Notes: a model not told the origin generated them from the letters alone. 64,000 bases of DNA from Microcoleus sp. CAWBG506 (GCA_020883125.1 JAHREW010000006.1:124001-188000), one strand, 5' to 3'. Positions 24,370 to 33,426 are shown, numbered from the stretch's first letter. Made by a program: numbers and translations.

Positions 24370-25953
24370 ATGATGAACTTTGTATTTCCCGCAGCGGTAC
24401 AGGCTGCGATCGAGGCTGGCAAGTACGCACAAGTCTTTACCTCTGCCGGAGTGCCGATCGGCATGGCGAGGGATGCAGCGACGGGAGAATTCGTGGCCCA
24501 CGCGATCGGCGCTGCCCTCAACAACAGCCCGCTATCGCCGTTAGTGTCGCCGTTGCAGTTTGCGATGCAAGGCTTGCAGATGCAGCAAATGCACATGGGC
24601 TTTCAAGCCGTCCAAGCGAGTTTGGGGGTGCTGCAAGCGACTACAGCCGTCATTGGTGTCGGAACTTTCGCTGGGGTAGCCTTGTCAGCGGTGAATTTGC
24701 ACCAGACTTTGAAACTAAAAAAAGCTGTAGAAAGGCTGGAAGTCAAAGTAGAAAACGGTTTTATCAATTTAGAACAACTTTTAAAATACCAAGGCGCGGA
24801 TATTAAGCAACAAATTTCGCAAGTTGTCGAAAAGATGACATTTGAGAATCATCGCCTAGTTTTAGTGCGGGCTTACGGGTTATTTACGCAAGCAATTCAA
24901 CGAATGCGATCGGCTTTGCAACTGCAAGATATCAACCGCCGCAATGCTGAAATTGATGCAGCGCGGGGGATGTTGTTTGAGGCTTTAGCAGACTACAAAA
25001 ATCCGCAGTTATTGGCAGAAACTTGTGCGGCGGGACAGTTGCGGCGGTTAGAGTGCAGTTGGGCGATCGAGCAGAGTATCATTGGCACGTATCAGGTGCA
25101 GAATGAATTTGATGCTGCGGGCGATCGGCTTTCTCAGCTTCAACAACAAATCCGTCAAGATAGCCTCGGTATTATACAATGCTGTGACTCCGACGAAGAG
25201 CTTGACTTTCTATTTCCTGAAATCACGCGAATTCACAATCACGATTTAGCCGCCTTAGACATTTGGCTGAATCAGATTGAATGGACTAAAGCTTTGCCGC
25301 CAAGTGAGTTAAAACAGTTGCAGAGTGCTGATTTGAGCAAATCAAACTTGGCGGTTATTGAGGATAAAAAATCAGCAACAACAGCTTTATCAATACCCGA
25401 CGAACAGTTATTTTATGAAAATTTGAGGCCAAAGTCTCATTTTTATGCGCTTCGCACTCAACTGGAACTAATGCTCGATCCGCAGCGACGTGAAAATTAC
25501 GAAGATTATATCATTGAGCAAGGGCAAATAGCGGGTCATAAAAGTTTAGTAGCGTCGAATTTGGAAAAAGCCTCAGATTTGGCTGTTGCTAATCTCTTTT
25601 ACTACTTCCGAGTCCGGGATGAATCGGAAGAATTAGAATTAGAGTTCGAGGGAACTACAACTGATACCATTACTCCTAGTGTTGTTGCTGAATCTTCCTC
25701 AAGTAATAACGTTAATCAGCAAATCTATGAAAGAGTCAAAGCGGTTATTGTCAAACAGCTAGAAGTTGATGCAAGTGCAGTAACCCTCAATGCTAATTTT
25801 GCCAATGATTTAGGAGCCGATTCTCTCGATGCAGTAGAGTTAATCATGGCGTTAGAGGAGGAATTCGATATTGAAATTCCCGATGAAGCGGCTGAAAAAA
25901 TAAGCAAAGTTCAACAGGCTGTTAATTACATTTACCAAAAAGTTGCTGTTTAG
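24370..25953 (+). CDS. Membrane-associated helical protein with C-terminal acyl carrier protein domain
   Basis: 527 residues. Residues 1-~60 ([20 protein letters not shown]) form a conserved-looking block; ~82-110 is hydrophobic ([20 protein letters not shown]) and may enter membrane; ~113-165 is coiled coil; a helical middle part is unrecognised. Residues ~450-525 are a complete acyl carrier protein: [20 protein letters not shown], then [20 protein letters not shown] with the phosphopantetheine serine at S485, ending [20 protein letters not shown]. An acidic linker ([14 protein letters not shown]) precedes it. As a free protein this domain would pass as AcpP of fatty acid synthesis; fused here it could tether acyl chains to a membrane protein. 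Divergent from the dynamin-like GTPase (85-bp gap). ACP call is firm, overall role unknown. Confidence 0.85.
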   Translation: MMNFVFPAAVQAAIEAGKYAQVFTSAGVPIGMARDAATGEFVAHAIGAALNNSPLSPLVSPLQFAMQGLQMQQMHMGFQAVQASLGVLQATTAVIGVGTFAGVALSAVNLHQTLKLKKAVERLEVKVENGFINLEQLLKYQGADIKQQISQVVEKMTFENHRLVLVRAYGLFTQAIQRMRSALQLQDINRRNAEIDAARGMLFEALADYKNPQLLAETCAAGQLRRLECSWAIEQSIIGTYQVQNEFDAAGDRLSQLQQQIRQDSLGIIQCCDSDEELDFLFPEITRIHNHDLAALDIWLNQIEWTKALPPSELKQLQSADLSKSNLAVIEDKKSATTALSIPDEQLFYENLRPKSHFYALRTQLELMLDPQRRENYEDYIIEQGQIAGHKSLVASNLEKASDLAVANLFYYFRVRDESEELELEFEGTTTDTITPSVVAESSSSNNVNQQIYERVKAVIVKQLEVDASAVTLNANFANDLGADSLDAVELIMALEEEFDIEIPDEAAEKISKVQQAVNYIYQKVAV

Positions 25954-26020
25954 AAAGCAAAGACCCTTAACACCCCGTAGGTTGGCTATAACTGAGATCT
26001 GCAAGCCTTTCAACAATCCT

Positions 26021-26087
26021 GTAGGGGCGGGTTCGCCAATGGCTTTGAAGCTTGCAGATAGGTTAAATAAACCCGCCCCCACCCCAC
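26021..26087. repeat. GTAGGGGCGGGTT...AAACCCGCCCCCAC palindromic repeat, copy 2
   Basis: GTAGGGGCGGGTTCGCC and TTAAATAAACCCGCCCCCAC are inverted arms; GATCTGCAAGC just before and GCTTGCAGAT inside add a second inverted pair. It occupies much of the 306 bp between the ACP-fusion gene and the small glycine-rich gene. No gene is seen in that gap. Confidence 0.85.
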
Positions 26088-26259
26088 AAATAACCCCCAA
26101 ATATCCCCTCTATTGAGATTGCTGCAAGATGTCAGGTATAACGAAGTGAATCCCCAACCAAAAGCAATGATTAACGTTGGGTTTCGTTCGTCAATATAAT
26201 CTGTAGTTGCTAATACCCCAGAAAAAACTTTGAATCTATAAACACGGAGCGATCGCAAA

Positions 26260-26598
26260 ATGGATGAATTTGTTAGAAAAGCAGCAGCACTAGGATTACC
26301 CGCAATTATGCTGGTAATTGTGATGGCAACTACAGGTTTAGCAGGTGCCGCGGCAATTACAACAGCTTTAGCAGCGTTAGGTGGCCCAGCAGGTATGTTA
26401 GGCGGAATCGCACTGCTGGGAATCATCGGTTTAGCTACAGAAACATTGTCTAAGTATGGTCTTGAAGCAGTGCTAATTGGGATTTACAGACAGCGGCTTC
26501 AAAACGGAAACTCAAAATCTAGCCTTTGCGGAGAAATTCGTAATTTACCTATTTCTACGGAGCTAAAACGCACACTTAAGGAAGAGTTGGGCTGTTAA
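26260..26598 (+). CDS. Small glycine/alanine-rich membrane protein
   Basis: 112 residues. Residues ~10-65 are strongly hydrophobic with regular Gly/Ala (GLPAIMLVIVMATTGLAGAA, AAITTALAALGGPAGMLGGI, ALLGIIGLATETLSKYGLEA), consistent with two close-packed helices of the glycine-zipper kind; the last ~45 residues are polar and basic (GIYRQRLQNGNSKSSLCGEI). I know similar small proteins in cyanobacteria near GTPase genes, but no function is established. The paddle of the dynamin-like GTPase upstream has the same Gly/Ala-rich composition. A HIP1-containing leader and ATG with weak ribosome site precede it. Confidence 0.7.
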   Translation: MDEFVRKAAALGLPAIMLVIVMATTGLAGAAAITTALAALGGPAGMLGGIALLGIIGLATETLSKYGLEAVLIGIYRQRLQNGNSKSSLCGEIRNLPISTELKRTLKEELGC

Positions 26599-26789
26599 CA
26601 CATAGGTAGAATTAGAATTCGCAACCATTCTCTTTCTACTAAACACGAACAGGACTTACGTGCAAGCTCTATCTTTAGGTAGGTGGGCATTGCCCACTTT
26701 AATGCTACAGCGCAAAGTTACAAAAGTGCGATCGCTAAACAAATACTCTATAACCCATGTCATTCTTATTCCAACAATAATCAAATAAA

Positions 26790-27269
26790 ATGAAGTCTAA
26801 ATCAGTTACGCAAATCAGTGGTCTTCCCGGTCAATTAGTCGGTGCAGTTCCCCTCCGAACCAGCGGTACAGGAACTATCAAAATTGTTGGGGACACCTTA
26901 CAAGGAAATTTTACTTCATTTTTTGGCTTAGAAATCAAAGAAATTATCATTCCGATTCAAAATGTCCAAGCAGTAGAAATTGGGGAAGGCTGTACTTGGT
27001 GGCTGCTCGGACTAGGAATTTTGACCCTGGGGATCTTCTTTATTGGTATTATTTTCATTGTGTTGGCTTTTGTTGTCAAACAGCGTTATATAGTCATTTA
27101 CACGAGTAGCAATAATTTAATTCTGTTTTGTACAAAAAGTGATAAGATTAACCAATTTAGGGACGAAATTCTAGAAGCTGGTCGTCCTAAACCTAACTAT
27201 ATTCCTCGATCCTCTCAGTCTCCACCCGCACCACCTTCTTTGCCAAAGCCATCAACGACGCTTAGCTAA
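26790..27269 (+). CDS. Small membrane protein with proline-rich tail, function unknown
   Basis: 159 residues. The first ~65 residues are predicted beta-rich (GTGTIKIVGDTLQGNFTSFF, IIPIQNVQAVEIGEGCTWWL), like a PH/GRAM-type fold; residues ~67-92 are one long hydrophobic hairpin (LLGLGILTLGIFFIGIIFIV); then a further strand region and a Pro-rich tail (SSQSPPAPPSLPKPSTT). It is probably an inner- or thylakoid-membrane protein. No named family is recognised. It follows the small glycine-rich gene by 191 bp on the same strand; whether they are co-transcribed is unclear. Confidence 0.65.
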   Translation: MKSKSVTQISGLPGQLVGAVPLRTSGTGTIKIVGDTLQGNFTSFFGLEIKEIIIPIQNVQAVEIGEGCTWWLLGLGILTLGIFFIGIIFIVLAFVVKQRYIVIYTSSNNLILFCTKSDKINQFRDEILEAGRPKPNYIPRSSQSPPAPPSLPKPSTTLS

Positions 27270-27286
27270 GTTTACCAGGTCGATCG

Positions 27287-27634
27287 CTATTTGTGCGAAA
27301 GTGCGATCGCACCAATCCGTAAATCTTGTGTGCCAACGCGGATTTTTTGCCGCAAAAGTTCCATATAATAATGTTGAGCATCTCCATCGAAGTCAAGCAA
27401 CTCAAAATCGGTCAGATAGTTAATTGTTTTTCGCAGACTTGCATAAGCTGATACTATTTCATCCTCTGACTTCCCTCGTCTGATACGGTTAAGTCGTCCA
27501 TACATTTGAAGAGCAAATGTAACTATCGTAATGGCAATATCTTTTGAATTAACTGCACTGACACGCTGCACTATTTGTGGATTACCCTGCTGAAAAAGTG
27601 TGGCATGGTCTGTATCAAATATCCACAAAGTCAC
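27287..27634 (-). CDS. VapC-type PIN-domain toxin, C-terminally shortened
   Basis: 115 residues, starting GTG at 27634 with MTLWIFDTDHATLFQQGNPQ, the PIN-domain strand with the first catalytic Asp (DTDH). RLNRIRRGK and LRQKIRVGTQDLRIGAIALS are the family's middle and late parts, the latter with the third acidic residue. The frame then stops at SHK, whereas cyanobacterial relatives continue for ~20 residues with a VTRNRRDF-like strand carrying the last conserved residues. It overlaps its antitoxin gene by 4 bases (27631-27634). VapC toxins cut RNA; this copy may be weak or dead because its end is lost. Confidence 0.75.
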   Translation of the reverse strand: MTLWIFDTDHATLFQQGNPQIVQRVSAVNSKDIAITIVTFALQMYGRLNRIRRGKSEDEIVSAYASLRKTINYLTDFELLDFDGDAQHYYMELLRQKIRVGTQDLRIGAIALSHK

Positions 27635-28038
27635 TTAGCTATTTCCTCCATTTCAGTTTTATTGGTGGATTCTGCCTCATCCAGTCTAGCGTAATATTCT
27701 GCCATTTCTGCATCCCTGTCGCGGCGCAATTCTGCAATATCTTCTAGCATCTCATCAAAGTGCGGATCATTTTTAAAGGCTCCGCCCCACTTCATTAAAT
27801 GATTTTCAGCTTGGGGAATCTCTACTGTCAAAGAGACTATTTCGACTTTTTTTAAACGATCGATCAACAATCGGTGCAAAACTTTTAAAGCTTCTTCTTT
27901 ACTAGGGCCTGAGCTTTTACACTCTGGCAATTCCCAAACCATTGCGCTGTAAAGTTCTTCATCATGCTTTTCAATGAGAACTTGATAAGTTAATTGAGTT
28001 AAAGGATTCGGACTAGCAGTTAATACTCTGGTATTCAT
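27631..28038 (-). CDS. Antitoxin, HicB-like N-terminus, partner of the VapC-type toxin
   Basis: 135 residues. The first half (YQVLIEKHDEELYSAMVWEL, PECKSSGPSKEEALKVLHRL) has the HicB-like partial RNase H fold; the C-terminal part (HLMKWGGAFKNDPHFDEMLE, DIAELRRDRDAEMAEYYAR) is the helical segment that in cyanobacterial antitoxins of this sort wraps the toxin. It precedes and overlaps the PIN toxin by 4 bases, the usual type II arrangement. It should neutralise the toxin and repress the operon, although no DNA-binding domain is obvious. Confidence 0.7.
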   Translation of the reverse strand: MNTRVLTASPNPLTQLTYQVLIEKHDEELYSAMVWELPECKSSGPSKEEALKVLHRLLIDRLKKVEIVSLTVEIPQAENHLMKWGGAFKNDPHFDEMLEDIAELRRDRDAEMAEYYARLDEAESTNKTEMEEIAK

Positions 28039-28183
28039 AGTTTGTTGGGGTTGGTTATATTTGGCATTTTAAAACATTGTTTTTAGATTTGGTTACATTG
28101 TTGCACTATTATCAAATTTAGTTGTTATCTGTTCCCTAAAACTAACAACTTTAATCTTCATTATATCACAATCATTAAAAATA

Positions 28184-28212
28184 TTGCAAAAAAAACAACT
28201 GTATGGTACAAT
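28184..28212 (+). promoter_or_regulatory. Promoter of the rpmH-rnpA-yidC cluster
   Basis: TTGCAA at 28184-28189 and TACAAT at 28207-28212 with 17-bp spacing; the start of transcription would be near 28219, about 47 bases ahead of rpmH. Both boxes and spacing fit a sigma-70-type promoter. Confidence 0.6.
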
Positions 28213-28265
28213 CAAAGATTGTGAATATTAATCAAAAGTAAAGTAACCAGCCGGGAGAAATCAAA

Positions 28266-28403
28266 ATGACACAGCAAACCCTGCACGGAACCAGCCGTAA
28301 AAGAAAAAGAACCTCCGGTTTTCGCGCCAGAATGCGAACCGCAACAGGTCGATTGGTAATCAAGGCCCGTCGCAGCAAAGGTCGCCACCGTCTCGCAGTC
28401 TAG
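28266..28403 (+). CDS. rpmH: 50S ribosomal protein L34
   Basis: A 45-residue protein, [20 protein letters not shown] followed by [20 protein letters not shown] and HRLAV: the complete, very basic L34 of the large subunit. GGGAGAAATCAAA precedes the ATG. It starts the rpmH-rnpA-PH-yidC-jag cluster that is conserved in cyanobacteria and is 34 bp from rnpA. Confidence 0.97.
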   Translation: MTQQTLHGTSRKRKRTSGFRARMRTATGRLVIKARRSKGRHRLAV

Positions 28404-28437
28404 CACTGCGTTCAGTGACCCGATCGCGCCCGTAGCC

Positions 28438-28842
28438 ATGTTGCCCGAAGCAAACCGACTCAAGCACCGAAAAGACTTCAGCGCCGTTTACCGCAAAGGA
28501 ATGCGCCGCAATTCCGCTCATCTGAGCTTAAGAGCTCTGCGGAAACCAAAAAGCGCCCTCAAGGCCCAACCGACAGCGGAAAAATCCTTCCAGCCCACTC
28601 GCACAGGCATTTCTATCAGCCTCAAAGTGAGCAAACGCGCTGTAGTCCGCAACCGGATTAAGCGCCAAATTCGCGCTGCTTTGCGACAGTTATTGCCGCG
28701 ATTAAAATTCGGGTGGGATTTAGTAATTGTGGTCCGCCCGATCGCACAAGAGTGCAATTATGCAGAAATTCTGCAAGAATTAGAGCAGTTGTTGGTAGAA
28801 GCCGAGGTACTAGATGGGAATTCGAGAGGAAGTATATTATGA
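28438..28842 (+). CDS. rnpA: Ribonuclease P protein component
   Basis: 134 residues, MLPEANRLKHRKDFSAVYRK at the start and the RNR signature KVSKRAVVRNRIKRQIRAAL in the middle, which contacts the RNase P RNA. The protein helps the ribozyme cut 5' leaders from pre-tRNA. Its last 29 bases overlap the next gene in another frame, so the two are translationally coupled. Confidence 0.96.
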   Translation: MLPEANRLKHRKDFSAVYRKGMRRNSAHLSLRALRKPKSALKAQPTAEKSFQPTRTGISISLKVSKRAVVRNRIKRQIRAALRQLLPRLKFGWDLVIVVRPIAQECNYAEILQELEQLLVEAEVLDGNSRGSIL

Positions 28843-29206
28843 AGGTGGCCCCGCCCCCGGTGACTTGATCGTTAACTTACTCCTGGCGCTGACTGTAGTG
28901 GGAATTCCCCTAGCAGTCGGAGCAATTGTCCGAGCTCTATGGCTGCGTTATCGGATCACCAGCCGTCGGGTGTCAGTCACTAGCGGTTGGATGGGCGGCG
29001 ATCGCACAGATGTGATCTACTCAGATATAGTCAAGATTGTGACGGTACCACGAGGTTTTGGCACCTATGGAGACATGGTGCTGACTCTGAAAAATGGCGG
29101 TCGTTTGGAACTAAGATCGATGCCGAAATTCCGCTCTGTCTATGACTACATTAATGAAAAACTGCCCCCCGCAGCTCAAAAAACCAACGCAGCTCAAACT
29201 AAATAA
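28814..29206 (+). CDS. PH-domain membrane protein of the rnpA-yidC cluster
   Basis: 130 residues: REEVYYEGGPAPGDLIVNLL, a hydrophobic hairpin at ~18-42 (LALTVVGIPLAVGAIVRALW), then the bacterial PH-like (bPH) fold RYRITSRRVSVTSGWMGGDR with DVIYSDIVKIVTVPRGFG. It starts inside the end of rnpA, overlapping by 29 bases. The same gene stands between rnpA and yidC in most cyanobacteria, so a role linked to membrane insertion is likely but unproved. Confidence 0.85.
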   Translation: MGIREEVYYEGGPAPGDLIVNLLLALTVVGIPLAVGAIVRALWLRYRITSRRVSVTSGWMGGDRTDVIYSDIVKIVTVPRGFGTYGDMVLTLKNGGRLELRSMPKFRSVYDYINEKLPPAAQKTNAAQTK

Positions 29207-29405
29207 CAGCTCTACCAGCTCTCAAAAAAAGGCTAAGTTAGTGCGAGGATTGGCAAACTCATTATCAAAAAACCGAAGAGCGGGCGATCGATCGATAGCC
29301 AATGTCCTAAGATAGACAAAAGTCTAAAAGTTGAGTGGCCCGTATCCAGCGGTACCCAATATTTCTCAACAGTAAACATAGAGCACCTAAATTAACTCAA
29401 AGCGA

Positions 29406-30554
29406 ATGGATTTTGGTATCTCATTTCTCTCCAGCAACCTCATGCTGCCGATCCTGGATTTTTTCTACGGGATCGTGCCAAGCTATGGTTTAGCGATTGT
29501 AGCTCTGACGCTCGTGATTCGCTTTGCTCTTTATCCTCTCAATGCAGGCTCTCTTCGCAATATGCGGCGCATGAAAGTAGCGCAGCCGTTGATGAAAGAG
29601 CGAGTAGATCAAATTCAAAAACTCTATAAAGACAATCCTACTAAACAGCAGGAGGAAATGAGCAAAGTATACAAAGAATTTGGTAATCCTCTAGCAGGAT
29701 GTTTCCCATTAGTGATCCAAATGCCAGTGCTGTTTGCGCTGTTTGCGACACTCAGGGGTTCGCCATTTTCTGACATAAATTACACCGTTAACGTCCAAGT
29801 CTTGCCAAAAGAACAAATCGAAGCTGTTCAACCACAAGCCTTTGCTACGCCACCGCAAAATATTTATGTCACAGGTACTTTTCACGCTCCCATTATTGGC
29901 GTAATTCCAGGCGGCGACAAACTCGCAGTCGGCGACAAAACCAAAATTGAATTTCAAACCCCAGAGGGTAAGCCTCTCAGCGCTGTAGCGACAGAAAACA
30001 AGAGCGAAACCGACTTTGTACCCCGGTGGACAATCACCAAAGGCGAAGAACTGGCAAAGATAGACGAACAGGGCAACATCGTAGCCATAGCCCCCGGTGA
30101 TGTGACAGTTCAAGGCACAATCCCCGGATTGGCCACTAACAAAGGATTCCTGTTTATCGAAGCTCTAGGCCGCGTTGGTGCGATCGACCCAGACGGTACA
30201 ATCCACTGGGATATTTTGGTCATGATCCTCGGCTTTGGTATCAGCTTGTATATCAACCAAACCCTTTCGGGACAAGCCCAAGGACCAAACGACAACCCTC
30301 AACAGGCTACAGTTAATAAACTCACACCTGTGATATTTTCGGGGATGTTTTTGTTCTTCCCGCTGCCGGCTGGTGTGTTGATGTATATGCTGATTGCTAA
30401 CATTTTCCAGACAGTTCAATCGTTCATTTTGTCGCGAGAACCACTGCCGGACAACCTGCAAAAAATAGTGGATGAGGCAGAGGCGAAAACTAAAAAAGAT
30501 CAGGGATTAGATGCGATTCCCTTTGAGCCTAAGCGTCCCAAGAAAAAAGCTTGA
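29406..30554 (+). CDS. yidC: Membrane protein insertase YidC/Alb3/Oxa1
   Basis: 382 residues. The N-terminal helices ([40 protein letters not shown]) and the coiled cytosolic loop ([20 protein letters not shown]) are standard; the last two helices are [20 protein letters not shown] and [20 protein letters not shown]. Between helices 2 and 3, residues ~130-255 form an extra domain with a BIG2-like sheet pattern ([14 protein letters not shown]... [20 protein letters not shown]). The insertase places thylakoid and plasma-membrane proteins. The C-terminus is basic (EPKRPKKKA), as in ribosome-binding forms. Its stop overlaps the next start (TGATG). Confidence 0.95.
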   Translation: MDFGISFLSSNLMLPILDFFYGIVPSYGLAIVALTLVIRFALYPLNAGSLRNMRRMKVAQPLMKERVDQIQKLYKDNPTKQQEEMSKVYKEFGNPLAGCFPLVIQMPVLFALFATLRGSPFSDINYTVNVQVLPKEQIEAVQPQAFATPPQNIYVTGTFHAPIIGVIPGGDKLAVGDKTKIEFQTPEGKPLSAVATENKSETDFVPRWTITKGEELAKIDEQGNIVAIAPGDVTVQGTIPGLATNKGFLFIEALGRVGAIDPDGTIHWDILVMILGFGISLYINQTLSGQAQGPNDNPQQATVNKLTPVIFSGMFLFFPLPAGVLMYMLIANIFQTVQSFILSREPLPDNLQKIVDEAEAKTKKDQGLDAIPFEPKRPKKKA

Positions 30555-31036
30555 TGTTAACAATGAAAGACTCTCAAATGCAGCGCGGACAGCAATGGTT
30601 AGAAGAATTTCTCAAACAGTCCGCCATTCCATCAAAAGTGGTATGTGAACAACAAGCAGATTGCTATTGGATGACCATAGATGAAAGCAATCTGACTCCC
30701 GAACAAATTGCAATTTTAGTAGGACCAAACGGTGATGTACTAGATGCTATTCAGTACCTCTGCAACACTGTTGTAAATATAGCTCACGAAGCAGAAGAGC
30801 CAATTGCTTATACAGTTGAACTCAATGGCTATCGAATTCGTCGCCAAGAAGAACTGCGATCGATGGCAGAATACGCAGCACAGCAAGCCCGGATGACAGG
30901 AGTAGAAGTTGAACTGAAATCGCTATCTTCGGCTGAACGCCGTCAAGTACACAGCTTTTTGAGTGAATCTGAGGATATAGAAACTTACAGTCAAGGACAA
31001 GAACCCGATCGGCGTTTGGTAGTGCGTCTCCGCTGA
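30554..31036 (+). CDS. Jag/KhpB-type RNA-binding protein (KH-R3H)
   Basis: 160 residues from the ATG at 30554, which overlaps the yidC stop; ATG 30563 is an alternative. The KH-like part has GPNGDVLDAIQYLCNTVVNI with the GxxG-type loop, and the C-terminal R3H domain has PMSSAERRQVH-like LKSLSSAERRQVHSFLSESE and DRRLVVRLR. Jag proteins bind RNA and are encoded next to yidC in many bacteria. The N-terminal Jag_N domain of Firmicutes is absent. Confidence 0.9.
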   Translation: MLTMKDSQMQRGQQWLEEFLKQSAIPSKVVCEQQADCYWMTIDESNLTPEQIAILVGPNGDVLDAIQYLCNTVVNIAHEAEEPIAYTVELNGYRIRRQEELRSMAEYAAQQARMTGVEVELKSLSSAERRQVHSFLSESEDIETYSQGQEPDRRLVVRLR

Positions 31037-31192
31037 GGGTAAGAAGAAGGAAGAAGTCACCCCCCCAAGGGGGGAAATTCAGGCAGAAGGAAGAAGGAAG
31101 AGGGAAAATTTAAAAATCAACTATTCCTTTTCAATTTCTACATTCCCCCGCATTCATCAGTGGGGTAATTTTCTATAATTCTTCAATATTAC

Positions 31193-31217
31193 AATCTAAA
31201 ATCTAAAATCTAAAATA
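31193..31217. repeat. Octamer tandem repeat ATCTAAAA
   Basis: About three copies of ATCTAAAA between jag and the YceD-like gene. The inverse (TTTTAGAT) run appears at about 5971-5990. Non-coding. Confidence 0.7.
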
Positions 31218-31240
31218 GGCTGAGGTTCAGAAGGCGGAGG

Positions 31241-31759
31241 ATGATTATGGACACAATTTATATTCCTCATCTACTCTCAAAATCAGAGCAGACAGAGGTA
31301 ATTGAGTTTGATGAATTTATTCCCGATTTAGCATCTCTAACTCCTGTGCGAGGAAGATTGCAAGTGACTCACCAAGGAACTTATCTTGAGGTGAAGGCGA
31401 AAGCAGAAACTATTGTTACTCTCACTTGTCATAGATGTCTGAAACAGTACAATCACAGATTGGTGTTGAACTCATCGGAATTAATTTGGCTGGATAAAGA
31501 TGCCGATCGCCCAGAGACAAATCCGATAGAAATGAAGGTGGAGTTTGAAGATTTGGTGGAAACTTTGTCGCCAACTGGGACTTTGTCTCCGAGTGATTGG
31601 CTGTACGAGCAACTGTGTTTGGCAGAACCCCACAAACAAATATGTGATGCTAAATGCGTGGGAATCATTGTAAATGATGATGTCAATACAGAAAGTTCAG
31701 AAACTATATCTGATAGTCGTTGGGCATCTCTGGCGGCACTGAAACGGCAATTGCCTTAG
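31241..31759 (+). CDS. YceD/DUF177-family protein
   Basis: 172 residues. The family pattern is a beta-rich domain with the metal-binding-like cysteines: TLTCHRCLKQYNHRL (CxxC) and CLAEPHKQICDAKCVGI near the end. GGCGGAGG precedes the ATG at 31241; ATG 31247 is an alternative. In many bacteria yceD lies before rpmF and affects 23S rRNA processing and fatty-acid genes; here it lies between jag and ycf46, as in other cyanobacteria as far as I recall. Function in this setting is not known. Confidence 0.85.
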   Translation: MIMDTIYIPHLLSKSEQTEVIEFDEFIPDLASLTPVRGRLQVTHQGTYLEVKAKAETIVTLTCHRCLKQYNHRLVLNSSELIWLDKDADRPETNPIEMKVEFEDLVETLSPTGTLSPSDWLYEQLCLAEPHKQICDAKCVGIIVNDDVNTESSETISDSRWASLAALKRQLP

Positions 31760-31866
31760 ATAAGAGCAGATAAGAGCAGTATTCGGCGGTTGAAACCGCG
31801 TCTACATAAACAAAGTCCGGATGGTGCGCGGACTAAGAAATAAGAGCGATTTTTCAGCACTAAAAC

Positions 31867-31922
31867 AAATAACCAATAACAAATAACCAATGACTAATAA
31901 CCAATGACTAATAACCAATGAC
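31867..31922. repeat. Tandem heptamer/octamer repeats (AATAACCAATGACT)
   Basis: AACAAATAACCAATAACAAA, then three AATAACCAATGACT-like units run up to the start codon of ycf46; the ATG of that gene lies inside the last unit. Same STRR class as at 19850. Confidence 0.8.
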
Positions 31923-33426
31923 TAATTTTAGTGATGAGTTTGAACTGCTGCTACGATCGCGCTACCCCCTAATCTACATTCCCACACGGGAAGAAGAACG
32001 AGTAGAAGTGGCGATCGCCCAAAGTGCCAAAAAACAGGGTGATCGCGCCGTCTACACCTGGGATTTTGTCGATGGCTACCAAGGTAATCCCAACGATACG
32101 GGTTTTGGTAAACGCAACCCCTTACAAGCTTTGGAATTTCTCGAAAAACTGCCCCCAGCGGCACCAGCCATCTTTATTCTGCGAGATTTTCAGCGGTTTT
32201 TAGAAGATGTCGCAATTTCCCGTAAACTGCGGAATTTGGCGAGACTCCTCAAATCTCAACCCAAAAATATTGTCATCGTATCTCCCATCGTTTCCATCCC
32301 CGAAGACCTCAGCGAAGCGATCACTGTTTTGGAGTTTCCCCTGCCTGCGGCGACGGAAATAAAAATTGAGGTGGAAAAGCTGTTAGGGGGGATTGGACAA
32401 GCCATAGAAGGGCGTTTGCTGGATGAAATGGTGCGCTCCTGTCAAGGGTTATCCATGGAACGAATTCGACGAGTTCTAGCAAAGGCGATCGCCACCAGAG
32501 GCGAACTCGATTCCAACGATGCAGAACTGATTTTAGAAGAAAAACGCCAAACTATCCGCCAAACTCAAATTCTGGATTTTTACCCAGCCCGCGAAAACAT
32601 CTCTGATATCGGCGGTTTGGATAATCTCAAAGAATGGTTGCTGCGCCGCGGTGGTGCTTTTTCCGATCGCGCGCGTCAATACGGTTTACCCCATCCCAGA
32701 GGTTTGTTGTTAGTGGGAATTCAAGGCACCGGCAAATCTTTGACTGCAAAGGCGATCGCCCATCACTGGCATTTACCCCTACTCCGCTTGGATGTCGGAC
32801 GCCTATTTGCCGGATTAGTCGGCGAATCAGAATCGCGCACCAGACAAATGATTCAGCTAGCAGAAGCTTTAGCACCTTGCGTATTGTGGATTGACGAGAT
32901 TGACAAAGCCTTTGGGGGATTGGATGGTAAAGGGGATTCGGGAACCACTAGCCGAGTGTTTGGGACTTTTATTACCTGGCTCGCCGAAAAAACTTCTCCA
33001 GTATTTGTAGTAGCAACGGCGAACAACATTCAGTCTTTACCACCAGAAATGCTCAGAAAAGGTAGGTTTGACGAAATATTTTTTGTGGGTTTGCCGAGTC
33101 AGGAGGAACGGCGGGCGATTTTTGAGGTACATTTGTTGCGGTTGCGATCGCACAGCATCAAAAATTACGATGTAGAGCGTTTGGCTTACGAAACTCCTGA
33201 TTTTTCCGGGGCAGAAATCGAGCAAACATTGATCGAGGCGATGCACATTGGGTTTAGCCAGAATCGAGATTTCACCACAGATGATATTTTAGAATCAGCT
33301 AGCCAAATGGTACCCTTGGCAAGAACTGCCCAAGAACAAATCCAGTTTCTGCAAGATTGGGCTGCTGCGGGGAAAGCTCGTCTTGCTTCTCGATACGGCA
33401 GTTTAAGTCGCCGAATTCAAGGGTAA
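31918..33426 (+). CDS. ycf46: Ycf46-type AAA ATPase
   Basis: 502 residues. The N-terminal half (FELLLRSRYPLIYIPTREEE, FVDGYQGNPN) is the family-specific domain; the AAA module starts at ~235 with DIGGLDNLKEWL, Walker A GIQGTGKSLTAKAIA, Walker B CVLWIDEIDKAFGG, sensor FVVATANNIQSLPPEMLRKG with the arginine finger RFDEIFF. The plastid homologue is Ycf46; in Synechocystis a relative (Slr0374) responds to CO2 and light. The exact substrate is unknown. The start codon sits within a tandem repeat, which suggests an evolving 5' region. Confidence 0.92.
   Translation: MTNFSDEFELLLRSRYPLIYIPTREEERVEVAIAQSAKKQGDRAVYTWDFVDGYQGNPNDTGFGKRNPLQALEFLEKLPPAAPAIFILRDFQRFLEDVAISRKLRNLARLLKSQPKNIVIVSPIVSIPEDLSEAITVLEFPLPAATEIKIEVEKLLGGIGQAIEGRLLDEMVRSCQGLSMERIRRVLAKAIATRGELDSNDAELILEEKRQTIRQTQILDFYPARENISDIGGLDNLKEWLLRRGGAFSDRARQYGLPHPRGLLLVGIQGTGKSLTAKAIAHHWHLPLLRLDVGRLFAGLVGESESRTRQMIQLAEALAPCVLWIDEIDKAFGGLDGKGDSGTTSRVFGTFITWLAEKTSPVFVVATANNIQSLPPEMLRKGRFDEIFFVGLPSQEERRAIFEVHLLRLRSHSIKNYDVERLAYETPDFSGAEIEQTLIEAMHIGFSQNRDFTTDDILESASQMVPLARTAQEQIQFLQDWAAAGKARLASRYGSLSRRIQG

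Noticed and set aside
28039-28265. Replication origin near rpmH
   Set aside because: rpmH is near oriC in many bacteria, but no DnaA-box cluster was seen here and neither dnaA nor dnaN is present.
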